Below, piece after piece: positions 48,099-56,658 of a stretch of DNA of 64,000 bases. A model generated the notes under the pieces. The model was not told where the DNA came from. It made no database searches and saw only the letters and a program-made list of their open reading frames with translations. Position 1 is the stretch's first letter; each line of letters begins with the position of its first letter. The stretch spans positions 1 through 64,000 of the forward strand of contig NZ_JAUYFU010000026.1 in the NCBI RefSeq assembly GCF_030689645.1. Direction: 5' to 3'. A program made the position numbers and the translations under genes. Source of the stretch: Humidesulfovibrio sp. (GTDB lineage: Bacteria > Desulfobacterota > Desulfovibrionia > Desulfovibrionales > Desulfovibrionaceae).

Positions 48099-49171
48099 TG
48101 CCCGGACGTCCTGGTTGCGTTCGACACCGGGGCGGCTGCCGGGGCCGGCGTGGACGAAGCCGAAGTGGACGGAGCCGAGGCCGAAGCGGCCGCAGGGGCG
48201 GCGATCACTGTCACCGGCATGCCCTGGCGGATGCCCTGGTCCGGGTCGTCCACCACGATGCGCAGGCGATACACCAGGTCCGTGCGCAGAGCCTCGGTCT
48301 CCACGTTCTTGGGCGTGAACTCCGCAACGGGCGAAATGAAGCCCACCGTGCCGGAGTATGGCTTGTCCGGGCGGCTGTCGGAGTAGACATTCACGGCCAT
48401 GCCCAGATGGACCTTGCCCAGGGAGGGCTCCGGCACGTAGGCGCGCACCCAAACGGGCTTGTTGAGCGACAGGACGAGGACGTTGGCCCCAGCCGCAGCC
48501 ATGGCCCCGGGCTCGCGCACGCGGGACAGTACCTGGCCGTCGGAGGGGGCGATGATCTCAGTATCCGCAAGGTCGGTCATGGCAGCAGCCACGGAGGCCT
48601 CGGCCGCGCGCAGCTGAGCCTCCGCGCCTAGCACTTCCTCGGCACGAAATCCGGAGGCTTGCAGTTGCAGTCCCTTGCGGGCGCTCTGCAGCTGGGCCAG
48701 CAGGGCGTCGCGCTGGGCCACGGCGTCATCGCGCTCCTGGGCGGAGATAGCCCCGCTCTTGAGCAGCTCCTCGCGGCGCCGGGCAACGCGCACGGCGTTC
48801 TCCACCTGGGCCTCCACCTGGTCCACCGTGGCCCTGGCCTGGGCCACTTCCTCAAGGCGGTAGCCCGCCCGGAACTTGGACATGTTGGCGGCGGCCACGT
48901 CGCGGTCGCCCACGGCCTTGGCCAGGGCGTCGCGGTAGCGCTGGGCGTCCAGCACGGCAAGCACATCGCCCGCCTTCACCGTGTCGCCCTCGTCCACGCG
49001 CACCTCGGCCACCCGGCCCGGAACGCGGAACGAAAGCTCCACCTCGCGAATGTCCACGTTGCCGTAGAGCTTGAGGGCCTTGCCCGCATCGCCGTTCTTG
49101 CGCACCACGGCCCACGTGACCCCGCAGGCCACGGCCAGGGCTAAAATCAGCAGAATCCGCTTCCTGTTCAT
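48095..49171 (-). CDS. ybhG: HlyD-family membrane fusion protein, YbhG-like
   Basis: Protein of 358 residues with an N-terminal membrane anchor (ILLILALAVACGVTWAVV), a lipoyl-like domain split around a coiled-coil hairpin (VDIREVELSFRVPGRVAEVRVDEGDTVKAGDVLAVLD, then APSDGQVLSRVREPGAMAAAG) and a beta-barrel. The C-terminus is an Ala/Ser/Pro-rich tail. It bridges the inner-membrane ABC exporter to the outer membrane. Both ends overlap neighbours by ATGA. Confidence 0.93.
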   Translation of the reverse strand: MNRKRILLILALAVACGVTWAVVRKNGDAGKALKLYGNVDIREVELSFRVPGRVAEVRVDEGDTVKAGDVLAVLDAQRYRDALAKAVGDRDVAAANMSKFRAGYRLEEVAQARATVDQVEAQVENAVRVARRREELLKSGAISAQERDDAVAQRDALLAQLQSARKGLQLQASGFRAEEVLGAEAQLRAAEASVAAAMTDLADTEIIAPSDGQVLSRVREPGAMAAAGANVLVLSLNKPVWVRAYVPEPSLGKVHLGMAVNVYSDSRPDKPYSGTVGFISPVAEFTPKNVETEALRTDLVYRLRIVVDDPDQGIRQGMPVTVIAAPAAASASAPSTSASSTPAPAAAPVSNATRTSGQ

Positions 49172-49881
49172 ATGCCGGCCTCCGTCTGTGCAGGTTGCGC
49201 GGGCCCCTCAGGCAATGCGGACGCGCAGCCCGCAACAATGGCCTCCACCTGCTGGATGCACAGGCGCGTGATGGTCTCCAAATGCTCATCGGTCAGTTTG
49301 TCGCCGCCCACTACCCTCAAGATGCCGGTCATGCCCACGCGGAAGATGACCATCTGCCCCATGACCGCAAGGGCGCGCAGGCGCAGCTCCAGGGAATCCG
49401 GCACCCCCAGCAGCCTGCCCATGAGGGCGGTCCAGACCCCATGGACCTTGGCGAAGAAGCCGTCGTGAAACAGGCCGAAGGCCGCTGTGGGCGCGATCTG
49501 CTCCTGCATCATGATCTGGCTGAAGGAGCGCGACTCCGGGCTTCCGAGCATCACGGAGACCATGGTGCGCACGAGCTGGCGCATGGCCTCCAGTAGTTCC
49601 TCGCGCCCGGCCTTGGGGTTGCCGCAGGTGGCCATAACGCAGAGCATGCCAGGCCCTATCTCGGTCAACTTGACGCGCACGATGTGCTCAAGCATTGCGC
49701 GATACAGCCCTTCCTTGCCCCCGAAATGATACGGAATGGCCGAAAGATTCACCCCGGCCGCCTGGGCCAGCGCGCGGGTGCTGGTGGCCTCGAACCCGTG
49801 CAGGCCGAAGAGCTTCAAACCCGCTTCAATGAGCCTGCTGCGGGTTTCCTTTTCGGTGCCTTGTGCTTGCTGTCGCTTCAT
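49168..49881 (-). CDS. cecR: TetR-family regulator, CecR-like
   Basis: Protein of 237 residues. The N-terminal TetR domain (RSRLIEAGLKLFGLHGFEATSTRALAQAAGVNLSAIPYHFGGKEGLYRAML) is followed by a ligand-binding helical domain (QIMMQEQIAPTAAFGLFHDGFFAKVHGVW) of the CecR/DUF1956 type. It is the first gene of the exporter operon and lies 25 bp from a perfect 22-bp palindrome, so it most likely represses its own operon until a toxic ligand binds. AGGAG precedes the ATG on the minus strand. Confidence 0.93.
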   Translation of the reverse strand: MKRQQAQGTEKETRSRLIEAGLKLFGLHGFEATSTRALAQAAGVNLSAIPYHFGGKEGLYRAMLEHIVRVKLTEIGPGMLCVMATCGNPKAGREELLEAMRQLVRTMVSVMLGSPESRSFSQIMMQEQIAPTAAFGLFHDGFFAKVHGVWTALMGRLLGVPDSLELRLRALAVMGQMVIFRVGMTGILRVVGGDKLTDEHLETITRLCIQQVEAIVAGCASALPEGPAQPAQTEAGI

Positions 49882-49906
49882 ATGGTCTCCTGACGCCTGG
49901 CGCTAC

Positions 49907-49928
49907 AATTCATTCGTTCGAATGAATT
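49907..49928. promoter_or_regulatory. Perfect palindromic operator of the cecR-ybhGFSR operon
   Basis: Arms AATTCATTCG and CGAATGAATT around a two-base TT centre, 22 bp in all, just upstream of the TetR-family gene. Size and symmetry are those of a TetR dimer site. Confidence 0.85.
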
Positions 49929-50119
49929 AATACTTACACACAAGAGAGTCAAGCCATTGGGTCCGACTTCTCAATCAACGATGAAGGGCCAGGCGGCCAG
50001 CGCGCGTCGAAGCAAGCAGGATCAACGCAGCCCCCCGGAAGAGCCGTCAAGAGACTCTCTGGCGGGCTTTGGCCGCAAAGGCCATCCAGAGAGGACGCAG
50101 GATCTTCGAGAGGAGGGAG

Positions 50120-51514
50120 TCAGGAGGGCACAGGGGGGCGGGACAGCCTTCTGCCCGAAAGCAGTTGCTCCATGCCTTCCATCATGGTCTCGATGTCGCC
50201 GGTGAAGTAGGTCTGAAAAATCCGGCTCAAGGCTGCCTTGAGTTCGGCCTCGCCGCTGCCCGCCGTCTTGTCATACAGATCCTGCGAAATGCGCAGGAAA
50301 GCGTCGAGCACCAGGGGATCGAACTGCACGCCGCGCCCCAGTTCCAGCAGGCGCATGGCCTCCTCGAAGGCGAAGGGCTCCTTGTACGGGCGGCGGGATG
50401 TCAGGGCGTCGAAGACATCCGCCACGGCGAATAACCGCGCGCCAAGGGGGATATCCACGCCCGCCTTGCCCTGGTCGTACCCTGACCCGTCGTAGTGCTC
50501 ATGATGTCCGCTGATGACATCCACGGCATCGGAAAGCCAGCTGGCCTGGGACACGATGTCGCGCCCGTGCTGCACATGGACCTGCATCTCGCGGTATTCC
50601 TCGTCCGTCAGGGCTCCGGGCTTGAGCAGCACCGCGTCGCGGATGCCGATCTTGCCCACGTCGTGCAGCATGGCGCCCTTAATCAATGGGCGGATGGCCT
50701 CGGCTGGAAGCTCCAGGGCCTCGGCCAGACGCACGGAATAAATGGTCACGCGGTAGTTGTGCCGGTCCGTGTCGCTGTCGCGCTTGGCGATGGCGCTGCC
50801 GAGCACGCGCAGGGTCTCCAGGTTGGCCTCCTGCAAGTGCACGGAAAGATCCGTGGCGCGCCGCAGAAGCCGGATGATGACGGGATAGAGCAAAAGCGAG
50901 GTGGCCAGCACCACCAGCACCACCATGCCGATAGTGCGCGCCATGCTGCTGGCGATGTCCTCCACAACCTTGTCGGACACGGCGTAGATGCTCTCGGCGT
51001 AGGCGGCCACCCTGCCCCGGCTGTCGTTCAGCGAGACGGCCAGATGCAGGTGCGGCTTGCCGCCGATGCGCACAAGAGCCCGGCTTTGCACTGCTTCGCC
51101 AGGGGCGAAGGCGAAGCGGTGCGCATCCAGATAGGCGGCCACTTCGTGGGCGAACTGGTAGCTTGTGGCGGTGCGCTGGGCCAGAATTCTTGAATCAGCG
51201 TCGAGGATGCGCGCTGAAACGGTGTAGCCCAGAGTCGCCCGCCGCGCGCCGCCGGAAAGCGAGTCCAGCCCAGCCTGAATGCCCCTTGCATCCAGGCTGG
51301 GCTGGTCTAAAAGGGGCAGAATCACACTGCGGAAATCCTCGGCCCCGCGCAGGGAACTCTCAATAATGGCGTCATCGTACCGCGTGTAAAGCTGCACATA
51401 GACCGCCCCGGCCAGAAGCACGCAGATGAGCGCCGTCATGCCCAGCAGGCGCCGCAAGAGCAGCCGGTGCACCGAGACGGTGAGCCCCGTGCGCGGCCCC
51501 AGTGAATCAGCCAT
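50120..51514 (-). CDS. Membrane-bound HD-GYP cyclic-di-GMP phosphodiesterase
   Basis: Protein of 464 residues. A membrane helix (LLGMTALICVLLAGAVYVQL) is followed by a periplasmic sensor region, a second helix (TIGMVVLVVLATSLLLYPVI) and a cytoplasmic HD-GYP domain. Metal ligands are in MLHDVGKIGIRD and SGHHEHYDGSGYD. The final motif reads GYD where GYP is usual. Such enzymes hydrolyse cyclic di-GMP. The ATG overlaps the stop of the RND pump gene by eight bases, so it is coupled to efflux-pump translation. No clear HAMP domain is visible. Confidence 0.88.
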   Translation of the reverse strand: MADSLGPRTGLTVSVHRLLLRRLLGMTALICVLLAGAVYVQLYTRYDDAIIESSLRGAEDFRSVILPLLDQPSLDARGIQAGLDSLSGGARRATLGYTVSARILDADSRILAQRTATSYQFAHEVAAYLDAHRFAFAPGEAVQSRALVRIGGKPHLHLAVSLNDSRGRVAAYAESIYAVSDKVVEDIASSMARTIGMVVLVVLATSLLLYPVIIRLLRRATDLSVHLQEANLETLRVLGSAIAKRDSDTDRHNYRVTIYSVRLAEALELPAEAIRPLIKGAMLHDVGKIGIRDAVLLKPGALTDEEYREMQVHVQHGRDIVSQASWLSDAVDVISGHHEHYDGSGYDQGKAGVDIPLGARLFAVADVFDALTSRRPYKEPFAFEEAMRLLELGRGVQFDPLVLDAFLRISQDLYDKTAGSGEAELKAALSRIFQTYFTGDIETMMEGMEQLLSGRRLSRPPVPS

Positions 51515-54500
51515 GCCGGGTGGTCGCCTCCTGCTGGTCGGCCTTCGCGCCTGGCTCCCCGGCTACCGGCTTCTTGCCGAAGCGGTCCGACAAACCCTGG
51601 ATGACGCTGTACAGCACCGGAATGAGCACCACGCCCAAGACCACTGCCATGAGCATGCCACCGAACACCGCAGTGCCCATGGTGTTGCGCGCGGCAGCGC
51701 CCGCGCCGCTGGCCAGGGCCAGGGGCACCACGCCCAGGATGAAGGCGAAGCTCGTCATGAGGATGGGCCGGAAGCGCGCCAGCGCGCCTTCCAGTGCGGC
51801 TTCGTTTGTGGAAAGCCCCTCTTCTCGCTTCATCTTGGCGAACTCGACGATGAGAATGGCGTTCTTGGCCGCCAGGCCGATGAGCACCACCAGACCTATC
51901 TGCGCGTAGACGTTGTTGTCGTAGCCCCGCAGCAACTGCGCGCTCATGGCGCCCAGCACGCTGGTGGGGATGGACAGGATGACGGCAAAGGGGATGGACC
52001 AGGACTCGTACTGCGCTGCCAGCACCAGGAAGACCATCAACAGCCCCATGCCGAAGGCGATGACGGCCTGGGAACCGGCCTGCTTCTCCTGGAAGGCGAT
52101 GCCTGTCCATTCCATGCCATAGCCTTGGGGCGCGGTCTTGGCCACAGCCTGCTCCACTGCGTTGATGAGATCGCCGGAGCTGTATCCGGGCGCCGCGCCG
52201 GAGGTGAACTCAACCGAACGATACAGGTTGTACCGGCGGATGTACTCCGGTCCCTTTATGTATGTGCCCAGGCCCAGGGTGCTTAGCGGCATCATGTTGC
52301 CCGCGCCGTTGCGCACGAAGAACCGCGCGATGTCTTCTTCCGTGGAGCGATACTGGGGCTCGGCCTGGAGCATCACCCGGTATGTGCGCCCGAACCTGTT
52401 GAAGTCGTTGACGTACTTTCCGCCGAGCATGATTTGCAGCGTGCTGAACACATCGTTCAAAACAACGCCCTGCGACTTCACCTTGTCGCGATCCACATCA
52501 AAGTAGTACTGCGGGACGTTGACGCTGAAGTCTGTGAACATGCCGCCCACAGACTTGGATTCCATGGCGGTCTTCCACAAAATGGCGGAGTTCTTGCCCA
52601 GTTCAGCTATGGACTTGCTGCTGCGGTCCTGCAGCTCGAACTGATAGCCGCCGGTGCTGCCCATGCCGGGCACTGTGGGGGGCGGAATGCAGAGAATGCG
52701 CGCCTCGGGCATCTGGTTGAAGGCGGCCTGGGCGCGCTTGATGCTGGCAGGCAGCGAGAGTTCCTTGGTCTTGCGCTCCTCCCAGGGCTTCAGCACCACG
52801 AACACGCAGGAGGTGTAGGAGCTGTAGCCGTTGGTCAGAATGTTCAGACCACCCATGACGATGGTGTCGGCCACTGCCGGGTCCTTGAGGAGCACGTCCT
52901 CAATCTTGCGCACCACCGCATCGTTTCGCTTGAGCGAGGCTGCCTCGGGCAAGTTCACGCTCATGATGTAGTAGCCCATGTCCTCGCTGGGCACAAAGCC
53001 CGTGGGCAGAACCTTGATGACGCCTCCGGTGGCGGCCACGACGCCCAGGAGCCCCAAAAGCACGATGGCCGACATGCGGATGCCCTTCTTCACCAACGCG
53101 CCGTATCCTCTGGTGAACGTGTCGAAGCCGCGGTTGAACGCGCCGAAGAACCGGGCCAGGATGCCCGTCTTCGTGGTGCCGGGCCGCAGCAGCAGGGCGC
53201 ACAGGGCCGGGCTCAAGGTCAGGGCGTTGATGGCCGAGATGGCCACGGACACGGCCACGGTGACGGCGAACTGCTGATACAGCCGGCCCGTGGTGCCGCT
53301 CATGAAGGCAGCGGGCAGAAACACGCTCATGAGCACCAGGGAAATTGCCACGATGGGCCCGGCCACTTCGGACATGGCGCTCTTGGTGGCCTCGATGGGC
53401 GATAGCTTTTCATGATCAATCTTATGTTGCACCGCCTCCACCACCACGATGGCGTCATCCACGACAATGCCGATGGCGAGCACCATGGCGAAGAGCGTTA
53501 TGGTGTTGATGGAGAACCCCAGGAGCGGGAAGAAGGCGAAGGTTCCTATGAGCGCCACGGGCACGGTTATCATGGGAATCAACGTGGCGCGCCAGTCCTG
53601 CAGGAAGATGAACACAACGATGAGCACCAGGACCACCGCCTCAAGCAGCGTGTGCAGCACGCTCTCGATGGAGGCGCTTACGAAGCGGGTGGTGTCGAAG
53701 GGCACCTTGTACTCTATGCCCTCTGGAAAGGCCTTGGCGCGGTCGGCCATGACGGCGCGCACCTGCTTGGCAAGGTCCATGGCGTTGGCGCCGGGCAGCT
53801 GGTAGATGACGAGGCTGGAGGTGGGCTTGGCGTTGAGGCGCGAAAATCCCCGGTAGCTTTCCGATCCCAGCTCCACGCGGCCCACGTCCCTCACGCGGAC
53901 GATATTGCCCCCTGTGCCCGCGCGCAGGATGATGTTCCCGAACTCTTCCGGCTCTACCAGGCGGCCCTTCACCTGCACAGTGATCTGGTTGAGCACGTTG
54001 TCCGGCGCGGGCTGCTGACCCAGCTGGCCGCCAGGGGCCTGCACGTTCTGCTCGGAAAGGGCGTTCGCCACATCCACTGCCGTAAGACCTAGCTGCGACA
54101 GCTTGTTCGGGTCCAGCCACACGCGCATGCCGTAGGTCAGGTTCGCGATGAGGGTCACATTGCCCACGCCGGGAATGCGGCTGATGGCGTCCACAATATT
54201 GATGCGCGCGTAGTTCTCAAGAAACAGCGAATCGTACATGCCATTGGGCGAGGTTAGGTTCACCACCAACACGATGTCCGGCGACTGCTTCATGACCGAG
54301 ACGCCTGACTTGGTCACGTCGCTCGGCAGGCTGGACTGGGCCAGCTGCACGCGGTTCTGCACGTCCACCGTCGCCAGCTCAAGGTCGCGGTCGGCCTCGA
54401 AGGAGACGTTCAGCACCAGGCGGCCATCATTGGAGCTCACGGAGTTCATGTACAGCATGCCCTGGGCGCCGTTGATCTGCTGCTCTATGGGCGCAGCCAC

Positions 54501-54683
54501 GGTCTCCTCCACAACCTGCGCGCTGGCGCCGTTGTAGCTGGCCGTGACCTGGACCGTGGAGGGCGAGATGCGGCTTGGGAACTGCGACACAGGGAGAATA
54601 GCAATGCAAAGCCCGCCCACGATGGTGATGATGATGGAGATGACTGCGGAGAATATGGGGCGTTGGATGAAGAAATTGACCAT
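51507..54683 (-). CDS. RND efflux pump inner-membrane transporter (AcrB/HAE1 type)
   Basis: Protein of 1058 residues, normal for hydrophobe/amphiphile efflux transporters. The N-terminus FFIQRPIFSAVISIIITIVGGLCIAILPV is typical. The proton-relay aspartates are in IGIVVDDAIVVVEAVQ. Two large periplasmic loops and twelve membrane helices follow the family pattern. It takes drugs or other amphiphiles from the periplasm and inner membrane with the adaptor encoded upstream. No TolC-like channel gene is in the window. Confidence 0.95.
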   Translation of the reverse strand: MVNFFIQRPIFSAVISIIITIVGGLCIAILPVSQFPSRISPSTVQVTASYNGASAQVVEETVAAPIEQQINGAQGMLYMNSVSSNDGRLVLNVSFEADRDLELATVDVQNRVQLAQSSLPSDVTKSGVSVMKQSPDIVLVVNLTSPNGMYDSLFLENYARINIVDAISRIPGVGNVTLIANLTYGMRVWLDPNKLSQLGLTAVDVANALSEQNVQAPGGQLGQQPAPDNVLNQITVQVKGRLVEPEEFGNIILRAGTGGNIVRVRDVGRVELGSESYRGFSRLNAKPTSSLVIYQLPGANAMDLAKQVRAVMADRAKAFPEGIEYKVPFDTTRFVSASIESVLHTLLEAVVLVLIVVFIFLQDWRATLIPMITVPVALIGTFAFFPLLGFSINTITLFAMVLAIGIVVDDAIVVVEAVQHKIDHEKLSPIEATKSAMSEVAGPIVAISLVLMSVFLPAAFMSGTTGRLYQQFAVTVAVSVAISAINALTLSPALCALLLRPGTTKTGILARFFGAFNRGFDTFTRGYGALVKKGIRMSAIVLLGLLGVVAATGGVIKVLPTGFVPSEDMGYYIMSVNLPEAASLKRNDAVVRKIEDVLLKDPAVADTIVMGGLNILTNGYSSYTSCVFVVLKPWEERKTKELSLPASIKRAQAAFNQMPEARILCIPPPTVPGMGSTGGYQFELQDRSSKSIAELGKNSAILWKTAMESKSVGGMFTDFSVNVPQYYFDVDRDKVKSQGVVLNDVFSTLQIMLGGKYVNDFNRFGRTYRVMLQAEPQYRSTEEDIARFFVRNGAGNMMPLSTLGLGTYIKGPEYIRRYNLYRSVEFTSGAAPGYSSGDLINAVEQAVAKTAPQGYGMEWTGIAFQEKQAGSQAVIAFGMGLLMVFLVLAAQYESWSIPFAVILSIPTSVLGAMSAQLLRGYDNNVYAQIGLVVLIGLAAKNAILIVEFAKMKREEGLSTNEAALEGALARFRPILMTSFAFILGVVPLALASGAGAAARNTMGTAVFGGMLMAVVLGVVLIPVLYSVIQGLSDRFGKKPVAGEPGAKADQQEATTRHG

Positions 54684-54730
54684 TCCGGGCTCCCTTGTGG
54701 CGGTGCGTGCGCCTGGTGAATACAGCCTGA

Positions 54731-54763
54731 GAAAACGGCCGGGGGAGAATGAGCGCCCCCGGC
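54731..54763 (-). terminator. Intercistronic hairpin with T-run between adaptor and RND genes
   Basis: On the minus strand GCCGGGGG pairs with CCCCCGGC around a 10-base loop and is followed by CGTTTTC. It lies between adaptor stop and transporter start, so it may act as a partial terminator lowering transporter expression, or as an mRNA stabiliser. Confidence 0.55.
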
Positions 54764-54776
54764 GCGTGTCGCTAGG

Positions 54777-56021
54777 CTACTTCGTTGCCGGGGCTGGCTG
54801 CGCAGCAGGTGACGCAGGTGCTGCTGGTGCAGCCGCGGCAGCAGGTGCGGCAGGGTTGGCCGGCGCCGCTGCGGAAGCCGGGGTCGCGGTCACAGGAGAG
54901 CCGGTACGCACCTTCTGCCAGCCGTCGATGATGACGGTATCGCCGGGGAGCAGGCCCTGCATGACCACGTAGGAGCCCTCCACGCGGGGGCCAAGGGTCA
55001 CTGGCCGGCTTTCGGCCTTGGCATCCTTGCCCACCACGAACACGAACTTGGTTCCCTGCACATCGCTGACGGCCTGCTCGGGCAACAGGGTGGCGTTGTC
55101 CACCTCGCCCATCTGCAAGCGCACCTTGGCGAACAAGCCGGGCTTGATCAGGCCCTCGGGGTTGGGAAACACGGCGCGCACAGGCAGGGTGCCGGTTGTG
55201 GGGTCCACGGCGCGGTCAGCCATGTCGACGCGGCCTTCGTGGGGGAACACGCTTCCGTCAGCCAGGGTGACGGAGCACTTGAAGGGGTTGAGCGGCAGCC
55301 CCTTGGCCTTTGCCTCCATATAATCCTTGGCCACCATCAGGTATTCGCGTTCGCTGATGCTGAAGGTGACGGTGAAGGAATCCGTGGCGGAGATGGTCGC
55401 CAGCAGGCTGTTCTGGCCCGGACCAACGAGGTCGCCCACCTTGAAATTACTCTTGCCGATGCGCCCGGACTGCGGCGCGACAACCTTGGTGTAGCCCAGG
55501 TTGGTGCGCGCCTCGCTGGCCGTGGCGGAGGAGGCGGCGACGCTGGCGGCCAACTGGCGCTCGTTGGTCACCTTGGCGTCGTATTCCTGCTGGCTCACGG
55601 CGCCCTGCTTCACCAGGGCCTCGAACCGCTGGCGCTCCTTGCGCGCGTAGTCGAGGGAAGCCCTGTCCTTGGCCACGTCGGCGCTGGTCCTGGCCAGGGT
55701 GTTCTGCTGCTCAACGGGATCAATGACAAAGAGCAGATCCCCGGCCTTGACCAGGGAGCCTTCCTTGAAATTGATCTTCTTGAGGAAGCCGTTGATGCGC
55801 GCCTGAAGCTCCACCGTTGACTCAGAGTCCGTGCGGCCCGTGAACTCTCCCACCAGGGGCACGGTTTTGGACTGAATGACCGCAGTGGTGACGGGAACGG
55901 GGGTTTCCTGGCCGGGCTTATCATCCTTGCCGCAACCACACAGGCTAACCGCCAGCAAAAGCAGGAGGGCAATGCGAGAAACGTGAGGCAGCTGTAACGC
56001 GGAGCGGGTACGCTTCGTCAT
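54777..56021 (-). CDS. RND efflux periplasmic adaptor lipoprotein (AcrA/MexA type)
   Basis: Protein of 414 residues. A lipoprotein signal (IALLLLLAVSLCGC, lipidated Cys near residue 26) is followed by the barrel-sandwich and hairpin layout (VPLVGEFTGRTDSESTVELQARINGFL, FKEGSLVKAGDLLFVID, then YTKVVAPQSGRIGKSNFKVGDLVGPG). The last 35 residues are an Ala/Pro-rich repeat of low complexity. AGGAGG precedes ATG 56021 on the minus strand. It is the first gene of the pump operon. Its promoter region has two CGTAT repeats (56085-56100) that could bind an unlinked regulator. Confidence 0.93.
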   Translation of the reverse strand: MTKRTRSALQLPHVSRIALLLLLAVSLCGCGKDDKPGQETPVPVTTAVIQSKTVPLVGEFTGRTDSESTVELQARINGFLKKINFKEGSLVKAGDLLFVIDPVEQQNTLARTSADVAKDRASLDYARKERQRFEALVKQGAVSQQEYDAKVTNERQLAASVAASSATASEARTNLGYTKVVAPQSGRIGKSNFKVGDLVGPGQNSLLATISATDSFTVTFSISEREYLMVAKDYMEAKAKGLPLNPFKCSVTLADGSVFPHEGRVDMADRAVDPTTGTLPVRAVFPNPEGLIKPGLFAKVRLQMGEVDNATLLPEQAVSDVQGTKFVFVVGKDAKAESRPVTLGPRVEGSYVVMQGLLPGDTVIIDGWQKVRTGSPVTATPASAAAPANPAAPAAAAAPAAPASPAAQPAPATK

Positions 56022-56233
56022 GGGTGGTCCTCCTGAAGATTGCGCCGATGCTCGCCTGCAAGCGAACCTGCGACCTGATGTATTACGTATAGTTCGTATG
56101 CCACGACATGAGCTTACGATCAAGGGGGACTACCGACCAAACATGCCACCATCTGAAAATTAATGCACAAACCGATGTGCGGTTTCGTGTTCACAACCAT
56201 GTACGTTGCGTTCCAGAAACGCTTTCCAACTCT

Positions 56234-56263
56234 TTGACAACAGGGCGAGATGAGGTGTATTGT
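56234..56263 (+). promoter_or_regulatory. Candidate sigma-70-type promoter for the pseudo-receiver/NtrC operon
   Basis: TTGACA at 56234-56239, 18 bp spacer, TATTGT at 56258-56263. The next ATG is at 56270, so the leader would be very short or absent. Confidence 0.55.
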
Positions 56264-56269
56264 TAACAA

Positions 56270-56656
56270 ATGTCAGATTTGAATCCGCACCAACACTCCA
56301 TCCTCGTCCTGGATGACGAACTGCGCATGCGGGAAGCGCTCTCGGACTTCCTCTCCGACATGGACTACAGGCCCACGGCAGTTGGCACCGCCCAGCAGGC
56401 ATTGGATGCTCTGCGAAGCCAACACTTCACCATCGCCATTGTTGCCGTACGCCTGCCGGACATGGACGGCATCACGTTCATGACGCAGGCCCGCGCCATC
56501 CAGCCGCGCCTGCGCTGCATCATCCACACGGGCTCCCTGGACCTCCTTTCCGGCTGCGACCTGTCTGAAAACGGCGTCGAGGCCGTGCTCATCAAACCCG
56601 TCACCGACATGAACCGCTTCCTCGACGTCATCAACGGCCTGCCCGGAACACCCTGA
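56270..56656 (+). CDS. Stand-alone receiver-domain protein lacking the phosphoacceptor Asp
   Basis: Protein of 128 residues consisting of one CheY-like domain. The acidic pair (LVLDDELRM), the Thr/Ser site (IIHTGS) and the conserved Lys (LIKPV) are present. The segment that should hold the phosphorylated Asp reads IVAVRLPDMDG, with Ala59 in its place. Compare ITDVRLPGMSG in the regulator at 22.2 kb. It therefore cannot be phosphorylated in the usual way and may be a constitutive or ligand-driven binding module. The next gene, two bases downstream, is an NtrC-family regulator whose receiver is intact. Confidence 0.88.
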   Translation: MSDLNPHQHSILVLDDELRMREALSDFLSDMDYRPTAVGTAQQALDALRSQHFTIAIVAVRLPDMDGITFMTQARAIQPRLRCIIHTGSLDLLSGCDLSENGVEAVLIKPVTDMNRFLDVINGLPGTP

Positions 56657-56658
56657 GC

